Below, piece by piece: positions 1-10,229 of a stretch of DNA of 64,000 nt (position 1 is its first letter; each line of letters opens with the position of its first letter). The translations under genes were made by a program, and so were the position numbers. Source of the DNA: Heterobilharzia americana (Eukaryota > Platyhelminthes > Trematoda > Strigeidida > Schistosomatidae); NCBI GenBank assembly GCA_944470555.2, contig OX104134.1, positions 108,928,701-108,992,700 on the forward strand, written 5' to 3'. The notes beneath the pieces are model-generated. The model did not search any database, was not told the origin of the DNA, and was given only the letters and a program-made list of their open reading frames with translations.

Positions 1-3000
1 ATTCGTCGTCTATCCCACACACTCACCAGTTGTCTTAGTTCCGAAATCGCTCCAACAAAGTTGGAACCATTATCACTGTATATCTCTGCAGGTGTTCCTC
101 TTCTTCCTATGAACCTCATTACAGCCATTATAAAGGCGTCGGTGCCTAGGTTGAAAGCTACCTCTAAATGTATGGCTCGCGTCTGGAGACAAGTAAACAC
201 ACACCCGTACCTCTTTTCCTGGCGAACCATGAGTGGTCCAAAATAATCAATTCCCACTGACGAGAAGCAAAACCATCCTTTCTGCACGCGACAGACCGGT
301 AAAGGGGCCATCATCTGCTGACCCAGTGCAGCTTTCAATCGTCGGCACTCTATGCACTTTCTTATCACCCGTTTGACCGCACTGATCCCCTTAATTATCC
401 AATAGTTTCTTCGTAGAGTGGCCAGGACTTGCGAAGTACCAGTATGTCCTTCTATAATATGATAATGCCTTATGATCAGCTCAGTCACGAAGTGATGTCT
501 GGGGAGGATAACCGGATGCTTAAAAGTAAGTGGATAGTCGGAATAGTTCAACCTCCCACCGACGCAGACCAATCCATCCACAAGTATAGGTGACAACCTT
601 TGCAATTCACCTTCTTCAGTCTCACAACTACCCTTTTCTCGGAGTTCCTTTATTAATTCTCCATATACCTCCTGTTGTACCATACATAATACTTTATGTC
701 TAGCAGCTTCCAGTTCATCGGCTGTTAGATAGCCAACATTCAGTGACACACCTTGGCGACGCGAATACATAACGGATATGTAGACCACATATCTCTTAAG
801 CCATGCCACAGCTTTAATCAGCCTCACCCAGTCCGAATGATACGCCAAAATCGGATCAGCAGTGAGCTCAGTAACGTTTGTGTTTGTTCGGACCGACCTC
901 TTCAATTCGACATTTTTCGGTGGTTCCTTCCAGCAGAGGTCTGTGGTACTTGAAAACTGTCGGGTTCCCAGAAAAGAGGGGCCCTGAATCCAAGACGCTA
1001 ATTCACACGCTTTTCGTATGCCTCTTGATGTCCAATCTGCGGGATTCTCTTCAGATTTAACGTACCCCCACTGATTTGGGGATGAATACTGGTGAATAAT
1101 GGCTAGACGGTTGGCCACAAACGTACTATACCGACTCTCTGTATTTCTAATATAGTACAAAACAATCATAGAATCTGTCCAAAAATAAGTCTTGTCAAAG
1201 CTATTTGGGAGGTTCTTCCTCAAAATTTCACTCATTCGTGCACTCAATACTGCCGCAGCTAACTCTAATCTCGGCACTGTCACCGTTTTCAGAGGGGCAA
1301 CCCGGGATTTGCTATAAAGCAGTATGCTGTAGGGTGGCGTGTTTTTTGGAACGTTCCACGAATAAGCCACCGCTCCATAACCAGATTCAGAGGCATCGCA
1401 AAATAAGTGCAACTCAATCTTACTCATCTCACTCTTATCCTCCTTCTTGATACTTCTGGGTACGGAGATTTGCCCAAGATTCTTCATGAACCTCATCCAA
1501 TCCATCCATAGGGATAGGTCATTGGAACTCAGGGGTGTATCCCAACCAGCATGAGATTTGCAAAGATTCTGCAATAGCTGCTTGGCCGGAAGACAAACTG
1601 GGGCGATGAGGCCTAGTGGGTCAAAAAGAGCTGAGACGGTGGATAGTAGTCCTCTCTTCGTGAAGGGTTTTTCGACGGGTTCAAATCGGAACTTAAAAAC
1701 ATCATGCATGGTGTCCCATTCCAAACCTAGGGCCCTGTGGATTGAGCCTTGACTAACACGTAAGTCGACTGAGTTCTCTGTGTGGCTCAGACCAGGAAGA
1801 ACTACTCTCACTGCCTCTGAATTAGTCACCCACTTCTTCAATTTAAAGCCACCACGTAACAACAACTCAGTGGACTGTTTTACGAACGTTTTTGCCTCAC
1901 CTGGGCTTGCAAAGGACACTAGGCAATCATCAACATAAAAGTTATGCTTCACTGCTTCCACCACATAGCTATCATAATCGTTGGCATACGTCTCGGCAGT
2001 CTTGGCCATTGCAAAATACGCACAAAACGGTGAGGACACTGCACCGAATGGGTGTGACGTCATTTGATATTCAATAGGTTCCTTCGAGAAATCACCCTGA
2101 GGCCACCATAGGAACCGCAGAGCACCTCGGTCAAACTCTGGGACTTTCACCTGCATAAACATTTCTTCCACATCGGACGTCAGGGCAATCGGTTCTTTGC
2201 GAAAACGCAATAATATTCCAACCAAGTTCGCTGTCGTGTCTGGTCCCTGATACAGGAAGTCATTTAAAGAAGTTCCGGACAGTTTGGCAGCGCAGTCCAG
2301 CACAACTCTTACCTTCCCCGGTTTCTTGGGGTTAAATACGGCATGATGCGGCAAATACCATCGTGGGCGGTAGCTAGGATTAAGCTGGGGCTCAGGAGCT
2401 ACTGCTGCATATCCCTTTCTGATGGTCTCTTCCATGGCGCTAGTGTAGCTTTCGCGAAGGCTTTCAGAGGATATTAGTCTGCGTTTCAAACTCTCCAAAC
2501 GTCGCCTGGCTACTTCGCATCCACCGTATACTCTCTTGGACCCCATTTTCCAGGGCAAGGGGACAACGAAATGTCCATTATCCCAATAAGTACCTCGCTG
2601 CACTATGTTTACAGCGGCTAGGTCATCGAGAGATAACGACTTATCTCCCGAGTACAAATCGCTGAACTCATAATCGTAAATTTTCTTCCATTGATCGACT
2701 AATAGATCTGACCGAGACATACAATTCACAACCCTCTCCCTGTGCTCACGAAAGCTTGTCGGACCGAACACGACCCAGCCCAACAATGATCTCACAGCAT
2801 ATGGGCTCTTTCTGCCCCCTAACTTCTGATCTAGAACCCAGTGAGCCTCAGGTACATCGCAACCGATGAGCAGCAATACCTCCCCGTCTTCCACCTCTGT
2901 CCAGGGTACGTCAGTCAGATGCGGCCACCTTTTAATACTTTCTCGCATCGACCCTTTAGGTCTCCGTACCGGGAGATCTCTTGCCACAACTGCTCGATCT

Positions 3001-4355
3001 ATAAGTATGCATTCGTTTCCGTCTAGTGAATAAACTTCGAAAGGCTTGCTGACTGAGTCCGCCAATCTACTTCCACTAACAGTTTTGATGATAGTCTTTG
3101 TGCCGTCAGTCGACAATCCTAGAAGTTGCAAAACATCTTTCGTGATCAAAGTTGTATCAGAGCCATTGTCCAAGATAGCATAACCGTAAACCTCTTTATT
3201 ACCGTGCTTTACACGTACCGGGAGTAGGCCCAAACACACGCTTTCTCTGAGAGACTCAGTGCATCCACAACTACCTTTCTCCGGTTGTTCGCCTACGGCG
3301 TGGTGGGTCTTCTTGTGTAACAGAGGGTGATGGTATGCTTTACAACCTTCTACACTGCACACCCTGTGAATTTTACATTCTACGGACCTGTGGCCCCTTT
3401 TAAGACATGAAAAACAACAACCTGTTTCTTTAGCCTTCGACCATCTCTCATCCACCGGTAACGACAGAAATGTGGTACATTTTGTGACTACATGGTTCCC
3501 TCCACAAAATATACATGAAGGTTTCAGGACTCCCCCAACGGGTACTAGCTGCTGCGTGGAACATGCTATTTTACTATCTGGTCGTCGACTGCTTGTTGCC
3601 AGCTGTCCAAACCTACTTAGCAAAATGCTCGCACGTGCTGACACAAACTGCGTTAACTCTGCGAAGGTAGGTTCTCGTTCGGTTTCAGTTAGCTTTTCGA
3701 CAGTCTCCGCCCATTTCATCTGTAACACACGGGGCAATTTCTTTACTATACCTTCTAAAGTTCTCAAGGAGTTAAGGTCCGCAGTATAGTCCATTTGCTC
3801 TAGGGCTATAGCGCAGTTTTCCATTTTTATAGCTAACCTCGACATTGCCTCAGCATCGTTTTGTTCTATGTTCGAGCATTCCATCAGATCCTGTAGTAAG
3901 GCCCGGCTGACTTCATGAGTCCTTCCAAACAAACGTTTGAGTATATCCCGAGCCCTACGATAACCAGCAGATGGTGGTAACATAATGCATTCCTCTATAG
4001 CCTCCCTGGCCTTACCTTTACAGTAATGTAACAAGTATAACAGCCTCTGTCCATCATCATCAACCTTAGAGACAACGTAGAGCTCAAACTGCCTCATAAA
4101 CTTCCAATATTCCAAAGTAGCGGCAACCCCTTTGTTTTCTGCGCTGCTCCCCTGGCTAGCCGTTTCACGATCAAAACTGCTATGAGGGTCAATGCCAAGA
4201 CGAACTGATTTGTGACACTTTATATCATCATCCGAAGAAAAGGTATCACCTAAACCCCTCTTCACATCTAAGTTTAGTTCTTTATGCAGACGCAACCTTT
4301 CCTGTCCTTGTTTAGCCTTGAACTCACGAAGTTCCAACTCTTGCCTTTCATCCAA
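1..4355 (-). CDS. BEL/Pao retrotransposon gag-pol polyprotein, open frame running off the left edge
   Basis: Reading triplet by triplet on the minus strand, I found no stop from 4355 down to base 1, about 1450 codons. Domains in order: a Gag-like region (about 4300-3560); Cys/His zinc-knuckle segments (about 3530-3310); an aspartic protease with LDNGSDTT near 3170; reverse transcriptase with the YVDD catalytic motif (1926-1937); RNase H with FCDASESG near 1400 and a second acidic motif WTDS near 1160; then integrase with an HH-CC zinc module (about 480-330), GIDYFGP near 260 and YSDNGSNF near 80. This order is standard for BEL/Pao. The third integrase acid lies outside the window. The first in-frame ATG is at 4095-4097, but Gag-like sequence continues upstream to an in-frame TAG at 4356-4358 and another at 4398-4400, so the true start is unclear and the N terminus may carry a nonsense mutation. 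The rest looks functional. Confidence 0.9.
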   Translation of the reverse strand, partial: MDERQELELREFKAKQGQERLRLHKELNLDVKRGLGDTFSSDDDIKCHKSVRLGIDPHSSFDRETASQGSSAENKGVAATLEYWKFMRQFELYVVSKVDDDGQRLLYLLHYCKGKAREAIEECIMLPPSAGYRRARDILKRLFGRTHEVSRALLQDLMECSNIEQNDAEAMSRLAIKMENCAIALEQMDYTADLNSLRTLEGIVKKLPRVLQMKWAETVEKLTETEREPTFAELTQFVSARASILLSRFGQLATSSRRPDSKIACSTQQLVPVGGVLKPSCIFCGGNHVVTKCTTFLSLPVDERWSKAKETGCCFSCLKRGHRSVECKIHRVCSVEGCKAYHHPLLHKKTHHAVGEQPEKGSCGCTESLRESVCLGLLPVRVKHGNKEVYGYAILDNGSDTTLITKDVLQLLGLSTDGTKTIIKTVSGSRLADSVSKPFEVYSLDGNECILIDRAVVARDLPVRRPKGSMRESIKRWPHLTDVPWTEVEDGEVLLLIGCDVPEAHWVLDQKLGGRKSPYAVRSLLGWVVFGPTSFREHRERVVNCMSRSDLLVDQWKKIYDYEFSDLYSGDKSLSLDDLAAVNIVQRGTYWDNGHFVVPLPWKMGSKRVYGGCEVARRRLESLKRRLISSESLRESYTSAMEETIRKGYAAVAPEPQLNPSYRPRWYLPHHAVFNPKKPGKVRVVLDCAAKLSGTSLNDFLYQGPDTTANLVGILLRFRKEPIALTSDVEEMFMQVKVPEFDRGALRFLWWPQGDFSKEPIEYQMTSHPFGAVSSPFCAYFAMAKTAETYANDYDSYVVEAVKHNFYVDDCLVSFASPGEAKTFVKQSTELLLRGGFKLKKWVTNSEAVRVVLPGLSHTENSVDLRVSQGSIHRALGLEWDTMHDVFKFRFEPVEKPFTKRGLLSTVSALFDPLGLIAPVCLPAKQLLQNLCKSHAGWDTPLSSNDLSLWMDWMRFMKNLGQISVPRSIKKEDKSEMSKIELHLFCDASESGYGAVAYSWNVPKNTPPYSILLYSKSRVAPLKTVTVPRLELAAAVLSARMSEILRKNLPNSFDKTYFWTDSMIVLYYIRNTESRYSTFVANRLAIIHQYSSPNQWGYVKSEENPADWTSRGIRKACELASWIQGPSFLGTRQFSSTTDLCWKEPPKNVELKRSVRTNTNVTELTADPILAYHSDWVRLIKAVAWLKRYVVYISVMYSRRQGVSLNVGYLTADELEAARHKVLCMVQQEVYGELIKELREKGSCETEEGELQRLSPILVDGLVCVGGRLNYSDYPLTFKHPVILPRHHFVTELIIRHYHIIEGHTGTSQVLATLRRNYWIIKGISAVKRVIRKCIECRRLKAALGQQMMAPLPVCRVQKGWFCFSSVGIDYFGPLMVRQEKRYGCVFTCLQTRAIHLEVAFNLGTDAFIMAVMRFIGRRGTPAEIYSDNGSNFVGAISELRQLVSVWDRRR

Positions 4356-5540
4356 CTATCGTACCTTCAATTGACCAGAGGTCCTACAAGGACTAGTCTA
4401 ACTATAGTCAATAACTGTACCATTATCGGAGCCACGGCATGGAATAACATCAAGAGGGACTTGCTTGGTATCTGAGGTTGGATCCATGGACATGTCACCT
4501 TCCCCCGTCCGGAAGTGACTCAAGGAACACCTTGCGATTGCCAGGTACAGCAGTGATGGGTTGTTGAGAACTGTAGCGGCCAGAATCCAATAATCTTGGC
4601 CTGAACGCGGGGAATAACTAGGTGGTGCCAGCTGACGTGAATCTGACTAGTTCCTGCGTTCCACTGGATAGCTTCCTAACTTCCGCGAGTGACGCACAGT
4701 CAAAGGCTGGATCAAAATATCAAAACACGGTTTGTAGTAATTCAATAGTAGATTCGTAACAAAATCTGCGGTACTATCAAAGCAACGATAAGTTATGTCA
4801 AATTACAAAAATACCTCAACAGTGCCGTTGGGTAACTATGCAGTCCAAAACGTTCTGGGGTACAAATACGTACTACACGGTAAAAACTGGTTAAAAAACA
4901 CAACTGTTAAGTACCTGTCGGTCAATAGGAATATTCCCGGCAAAAGAGATCAAAACTCTGCCTACAGGAATCAAATCAACAAACAAACGTCCCCAGTAGA
5001 CAGTCAAAGGACAAACAGTCAAATCACTGCACAACCGTAAGTTCAACCAAAACAAAATGTCGTGCGCAGTAAAACAACATCACCTTGTCAACAGTCCAGC
5101 GTCACATAATAGGAAAGTGAGACATTCATAATAAGTCTCAAACATACAAAGGCAAATACCGAGTGTAAAGTCAAATAAGATAGTTGAACAAGCAAATAAC
5201 ATTACACCGGCGAGGGTCAAAGGTACGCCATCCATAACGAGGGTAAAAATGTTAAAATAAATGTCAATACAATCAAATAGGGGTGATCGGGAGGGATTTT
5301 CAGATCATTTTTCCGTTACAGTCTCCGTTACTCACACAGTGGTCGCGCCACCGCCGACCTCATCTCCCTGCATATTGTGGCTGAGTGAGTGATTTCATCA
5401 CTAAAATTTTTGTTTAGCGAACCAATGAGTCAAATCCAGAGCTGTTTTGAACAGTTATCATTTTTGGAGGCAGCGATATGGAACCTTGAACATGAAAAAG
5501 AAGGACGCTTGTTTTCATTTTATGAAGGTTGACAGGGCGA
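4356..5540 (-). other. Probable leader and 5' LTR region of the BEL/Pao element
   Basis: This stretch lies upstream of the gag-pol frame, where the 5' LTR and leader are expected. The coding frame continues for about 14 codons above the TAG at 4356 and meets a second TAG at 4398. I could not delimit the LTR because its partner lies outside the window. The short plus-strand frame at 4795-5040 has no recognisable motif. The region around 5300-5410 changes composition and may hold the outer LTR edge, which is inference only. Confidence 0.4.
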
Positions 5541-5712
5541 CAGGATTTCACAGCTCCAGGTACCACGGTGAGTTACTGTAATTCGAGATACATGATAAAT
5601 TGTCTAACTGAATACAGAAAAAGTGATTGGGCTTCCCAAGCCTAGTGCTGCGTAAATTTGCAAAAAATGCATCCACTGTGATACAGTGCAAAGGCTGTAA
5701 CACCTTAGGAAA

Positions 5713-6035
5713 TGACCTGGTGCGAACTTGACAGACGTAGGTGCCAATCACCAATTATTCGGACTTCTTATGTACCCACGGATATGAGACCAACAGGGAA
5801 CACAATAGCGTAGTCGAATGGAATAGTATATTTGCAAGGTCGTGCGAAGACACCGATGCACTCCAACTAACTGGTTAGGGGGTCAATTGCGAGCAGTGCA
5901 ACGCAACACGACAGCATGCTAAATGGCGAGGATGCCTTCAGCTTAACGAGTCTGGTAAAACTATCGAGGTCAGCATCGATACTGAATCTCGTTGAACCCT
6001 AGTCAGTTGATTTTGGAGAAGTTTATGACGATACA
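5713..6035 (-). repeat. 3' LTR of the gypsy element
   Basis: Aligns by eye with 9896-10229 along its whole length, sharing blocks such as CCTGGTGCGAACTTGACAG near one end and GCCTTCAGCTTA internally. On the element strand it starts TGTATCG and ends CAGGTCA. It lacks a roughly 12-base insertion present in the other LTR, and many substitutions separate the two, so the insertion is not recent. Confidence 0.87.
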
Positions 6036-6040
6036 GATCA

Positions 6041-6050
6041 GTCCCTCCCT
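6041..6050 (-). promoter_or_regulatory. Polypurine tract of the gypsy element
   Basis: The minus strand reads AGGGAGGGAC six bases inside the 3' LTR boundary, the position where LTR retrotransposons prime plus-strand DNA synthesis. Confidence 0.6.
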
Positions 6051-6519
6051 AGTGGGTTCATAGGGACCCTAAGATGATACCATCCAGAAGAAAAACCTAG
6101 TGCGTTCTCTACTGGTAAAACTTTTCCGATAGGCTCACTGCATGAAGTGGCCCCTGGTTGTCTGAACTTATTCTAGAGTTTCGTGGTGAATGAAAAAATG
6201 CAATAAATCGAACTGTACGTCGATCGCGATCCTCAGCATCCTCTGACGTTCTGTTCAGTGGTCATTGCGCCTGGAATATAAATAAAAGTCTTCAATGCCA
6301 CGAAAACGTTTCGTAAAAATGAGAAACAGGTAGATACATCGAGAATAGATTTTATGCCTAATTTCATTTTTTGAAAAAGTCTCATTATGTGGTAGTAAAA
6401 AGTTGATATGAAAGGATAATCTGTGGGAGGATTTTCGCATTCGCAGTAAATAAAAAATGGTGCACAGAAAAAATAACTTGAGTCAGGAAATATAGTTGGC
6501 ACACTTTGTTTCGCACCAC

Positions 6520-7300
6520 TTAGTTGAATTTGACTTTGGAGACTACGGGATCCTCACATTTCCACCTGATCGTGTTCTTATTATGCCGGTGGTCGTTGTC
6601 CTGTGAATTACTAGGCACATCATCAAGGATGTCGATAATCGGGCCGTCTCCAGGTATGCTATATTGAGCTGAAACGTGACTTATAGTGGGGTTGCCTTCG
6701 AAATAAGCTGCTTTCAAACGGTCGATACTAGCAGCAACTTCACTCCCGTTTCGCTCTATTATCTGGGATTTCTGACGCCGCAGGTCAGTTGAATGGCCCA
6801 TTGTAAAATGGTTCCAGTGGTCGACGGACGGCATAGTGGCGAATAAACACGTGTGATGTCTTTCGTAAACTGGGGTGGACGAAAAGATCAGTCGTTTCAG
6901 GTCAAACCGGGGAGAGCCTAACTGAACGCATTGCGTTTGTAAGCCTAGTCACGTACGATGCCCTGTCGGAGAGATGTTTGAAATTTGAAGGAGAAACAAA
7001 CTCACATGGTAGACGAAGAGTGGTCCCGTAAATGATCTGTACAAAGACGCATCCAGCATCAACTTTCAACACGTTACGAATACCTAGTAGGACTAGAGCA
7101 GAGCCTCGGTCCACTGAGGTGTGTTTGCAGCCGAAGGGGAAGCCTTCAGCTGTCGCTCTGCCATGCCATTTGCTTGTGGATGGTAGGCTGTCGTTCGGAA
7201 CCGGGTGCAACCTAAAAGTGTGGTTTAAACGTGAAATAATCCACACTCAAATTGGCGCCCACAGTCGGTTGTGACGTAAGATAGACACCCGAAGTTCGCT
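6520..7300 (-). pseudogene. Gypsy integrase C-terminal half, frameshifted
   Basis: The minus strand at 6902-7246 reads an integrase tail with YGTTLRLPCEF, typical of CsRn1-group elements. A further piece at 6520-6834 holds a terminal SH3-like segment including IERNGSEV and SIDRLKAAY. Between 7250 and 7300 the core DDE region survives only as short pieces in shifted frames. At least two frame changes are needed, so no functional integrase can be made. The downstream border is the polypurine tract and 3' LTR. Confidence 0.8.
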
Positions 7301-7302
7301 GT

Positions 7303-8346
7303 TCATCTTTCTACGAAAACACAAGCAACTGTTTCAGTAGTAATATCCTTAATAGGTACTGCTTCTGGAAATCGTGTGAAACGATCAACACGAGTGAAAG
7401 GGTAGGTGCATCCATTAGATTCTGGTAGGGGTCCTACAATATCCATATGGACGTGGTATCTTGTTTCCACGTCTTGCAGCCACTTCGAGAAAAAGGCCAA
7501 CGGTTGCCACCGGTTGTCAGTCAATCGTTGCAAAACTGCCCCAATTGCTGAATCAGATGCATCAACAGCAATACTCAAAGCAGCACTGGGGTCGTGGTGC
7601 ATGAGCATGGTTGCGTTTGAAATGGCTTCCTTGACTTTAGAGAAAGCAAGTCTGGCTACATTGTCCAGGGTCACGAACTTTTTAGTTCCTCGAAGTAGAT
7701 CTGTGAGTGGTCTCATGACAGAGGCACAGTTGGGGATAAACCTTCGGTAAAAGCTTACCAGGCCATTGAAACTGAGGAGATGTTTCACAGTGGTCAGCTC
7801 TGGATAGTTCATGACAGCCGCCACTTTATCTCTCAATGGGCGTATATCTTTGTTGTCAATGGTATGCCCAAGGAAGCTGAGTGATTCAACTCCTATTTCA
7901 CACTTCTGTAAGTTGACTGTGATGCCATGTTTTTTACGTCTTTCGAATGCGAGGTTCAAATGTTTAGAATGAGTTTCCTTATCTGTACCCGCAACGAGAC
8001 GGTCATCGATGTAGATGTGGAAAAAATCTAAATCACAGAAGACATCATCCATATAGCGTTGGAATGTTTGTGCTGCATTCCGAAGACCAAATGGCATGCG
8101 CAGGAATTCAAATAGGCCAAAAGAAGTAATACTGGCTGTTTTCGCGATATCTTCTGCTGCCATAGGTACCTGGTTGTACGCTTTGACCAAGTCGATTCTG
8201 GAGAAAATGTTTATTCCGCATAAGGTTGCAGTCAAATCGTAAACGTGAGGTATCGGGTAGCAGTCCGGAGTTGTTTTGGCGTTAAGCCCTTGGCAATCGC
8301 CGGTTGGACGCCAGTCGTTGCTGTCTCTTTTGGGGACCGTGTGCAA
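7303..8346 (-). pseudogene. Gypsy reverse transcriptase and partial RNase H fused in frame to integrase
   Basis: An open frame of 347 codons. The RT core is nearly complete: DLVKAYNQVP, RMPFGLRNAAQTFQRYMD and the catalytic YIDD (as HIYIDDRLVAG), followed by the connection domain (FLGHTIDNKDIRPL, FYRRFIPNC) and the start of RNase H with AVDASDSAIGAVLQ. After SKWLQDVETRY the frame passes directly into HVHMDIVGPLPESNG, which belongs to the integrase catalytic core. The rest of RNase H and the integrase zinc module are therefore missing, so this is an in-frame internal deletion. The methionine used here is internal to Pol; sequence before it belongs to the frame ending at 8386. Confidence 0.88.
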
Positions 8347-8385
8347 TGGTGATGCCGAAGGGTTGTTTGACTGTTTGATGATGCC

Positions 8386-9298
8386 TCAATTCGAGCATGT
8401 GGTTGAATTTGCTTTTCGCAGTTTGAACTTATCGGGGGCTAGACGGCGTGCTTTGGATGCCACAGGTGGACCTGTGGTTGTGACGTGATGCATAACATTG
8501 CTGGTTATGCACGGAAAAGTGTGCCTTGGTTGTCGCAACTCTGAATATTCCTCCAAAACTGCTTGGTTGGACGCATCGCCTGATTGTTTGGTTCTAACGA
8601 TGGCTAAACTCGGACCTACATAGGTGGTGCCACCAATAGATAACTCTGTGTTGTTATCAGTCAGACGTCGACGGTGAGCATCTACGGGTAGATCGTAATG
8701 GTTCAGCAAGTCTATGCCAATGATGGGCAAACAGACGTCAGCCAGGAGGAAAATCCAGTGGATAGGTCTACGTAAGCCTAAGTTGAATGTCGCGATTGCC
8801 TTGACGTTGGCTGCCTGAGGATTGAAGGATGGGTCAAGATGACGCTCGTTTGACATTGCGGGAAGAAAGCTAACTTCTGCGCCGGTGTCGACGAGGTAGC
8901 GAACTTTCGTTTTTATGTCGGTGACGTAGAGCAAAAGGCTGTTTCCGCCGGCTAGGATGCCGTGAACACGTGCCGGTGTGGCCATTTCCCGAGTTTGTGC
9001 CCTTGTTAAAACCGCGTGGTTTCCGACATTTTCTGGCTTCGTCTCCGTGAGTAATATGAAGCCAGTACCATTTCGGGTTTTCCCACCTGTAAGGTTTAGT
9101 TCTTGGGCAACCACGTGAGTTGCTGCGATGCACTAAGATGCGTTTCTGTGGAGTTCTACGTGAACTAGGACTTCGAGATCGTAGCAACCATTTCACAGAG
9201 TTGCACAGCTTGGTCACCCCAAAATCCTGGCTCTCTGGTTTGCCGCAGACAGAATATACGTTGTCTGCCAAGGCCGCCAGGTCATCGAGTGTGACTGA
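8386..9298 (-). pseudogene. Gypsy Gag tail and aspartic protease, frameshifted
   Basis: Frame 8386-9114 (242 codons) carries a retropepsin with VDTGAEVSFLPA followed by PIIGIDLLNHYDLP, the usual flap and second-half pattern of gypsy proteases, then the linker leading to RT. Sequence between 9115 and 9298 continues Gag in shifted frames. I could not find the CCHC zinc knuckle expected there. The protease frame stops at 8386, just before the RT frame, so a frameshift separates protease from RT. Confidence 0.8.
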
Positions 9299-9757
9299 CT
9301 ACAGTGTCACCAACACGGTCTGTACCGGTTGTGGTAGTTTCGAAAGAAATAGTTCTCGGAAGAAACCATCGTCGAATGTTCGTGCACCGATTACTTCTCG
9401 CATGCATGCGAGGACTTCAGTGGCTGAGTGGCTGCCTAGCCCGATGTTACGAAGTAATTCGTCTAAGCGCTGGCGATCTGTGAGATCGTTTTTCTTCAAG
9501 AGCGAAGCCTTGAGAGGTGCATAAGGATCACCTACTTCAGGATTAAACATGTGTGCTGTAACATACCTGTTCAATTCTCGCGGTAGTGACCGTATGACAG
9601 CAAGAAATCGAGAATGAAGATCTGAGACGCCCTGTTCTCGAAAATCGGCCTCGGCATACAGAAGCCATGTTTCTGCATTGCCTGGCCAATATGGCACGAG
9701 TTGGATCGTGTTCGTAGTCGGCTTAATACGAATAGGCTTGGAAGTGTGATCGGACAT
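9299..9757 (-). CDS. Gypsy Gag N-terminal part
   Basis: 152 codons starting MSDHTSKP, with the segment WPGNAETWLLYAEADF that resembles the start of CsRn1-group Gag capsids, then LPRELNRYV and FFRELFLSKLP. Gag packages element RNA into cytoplasmic particles. The start lies about 140 bases inside the 5' LTR, a normal spacing. It ends early, after VLVTL, where the family continues into the nucleocapsid part, so it is probably a truncated remnant even though this piece is open. Confidence 0.75.
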   Translation of the reverse strand: MSDHTSKPIRIKPTTNTIQLVPYWPGNAETWLLYAEADFREQGVSDLHSRFLAVIRSLPRELNRYVTAHMFNPEVGDPYAPLKASLLKKNDLTDRQRLDELLRNIGLGSHSATEVLACMREVIGARTFDDGFFRELFLSKLPQPVQTVLVTL

Positions 9758-9895
9758 GAGAAAGTGTAGTAAATGTATATATAAATGTTACTGAAATGAA
9801 AACAATATACAGATACAAAGCTGAACAGGCTTATTAATTCAATATTTGCTATTGGTCTGGATATTTGATCAGGTCGGGCTCATCAATTTAGGATT

Positions 9896-10229
9896 TGTCC
9901 TGGTGCGAACTTGACAGACACGAAGACCAATCACTAATTATTTGGACCTGTTATATACCCACGAGTACGAGACCAAGGAAAGACACGATAGCGTAGTCGG
10001 ATGGAATAGCATATTTGGATGGTTGTGCCAAGATACCGATGTGTTCCAACTAACTGGCTGAAGAGTCGAATACGAGCAACGCAATGTAACACGACAGCGT
10101 GCCAAATGGGAGGATGCTTGACCAGGTGCCTTCAGCTTAGCGAGTCCAGTTAAACTATCAAGGTCAGCATGAATGTCGAAAGTCGTCAAACCCTAAGCTA
10201 TTGCTTTTGGTGAAGTTTGTGACACTACA
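9896..10229 (-). repeat. 5' LTR of the gypsy element
   Basis: Partner of 5713-6035. On the element strand it starts TGTAGTGTCAC and ends CCAGGACA. It carries a small internal insertion near 10110-10125 relative to the other LTR. I could not recognise a primer-binding site in the bases that follow (9895 downward). Confidence 0.87.

Larger units (their letters stand above)
5713..10229 (-). mobile_element. Ty3/gypsy element, CsRn1/Boudicca-like, complete in outline but decayed
   Basis: Two similar direct repeats, 5713-6035 and 9896-10229, enclose minus-strand gag, protease, reverse transcriptase, partial RNase H and integrase remnants in gypsy order. Both repeats begin TG and end CA on the element strand. 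A purine tract lies just inside the 3' LTR. The coding part is split by frameshifts and carries a deletion joining RNase H to integrase. I see no matching target-site duplication. The CsRn1/Boudicca label rests on the protease, RT and integrase tail style and is not a search result. Confidence 0.88.

Noticed and set aside
61..3789. Many plus-strand open frames of 60-105 codons
   Set aside because: They are shadows of the long minus-strand BEL/Pao gag-pol frame.
7032..7750. Plus-strand frames of 80 and 114 codons
   Set aside because: Antisense to gypsy RT, RNase H and integrase.
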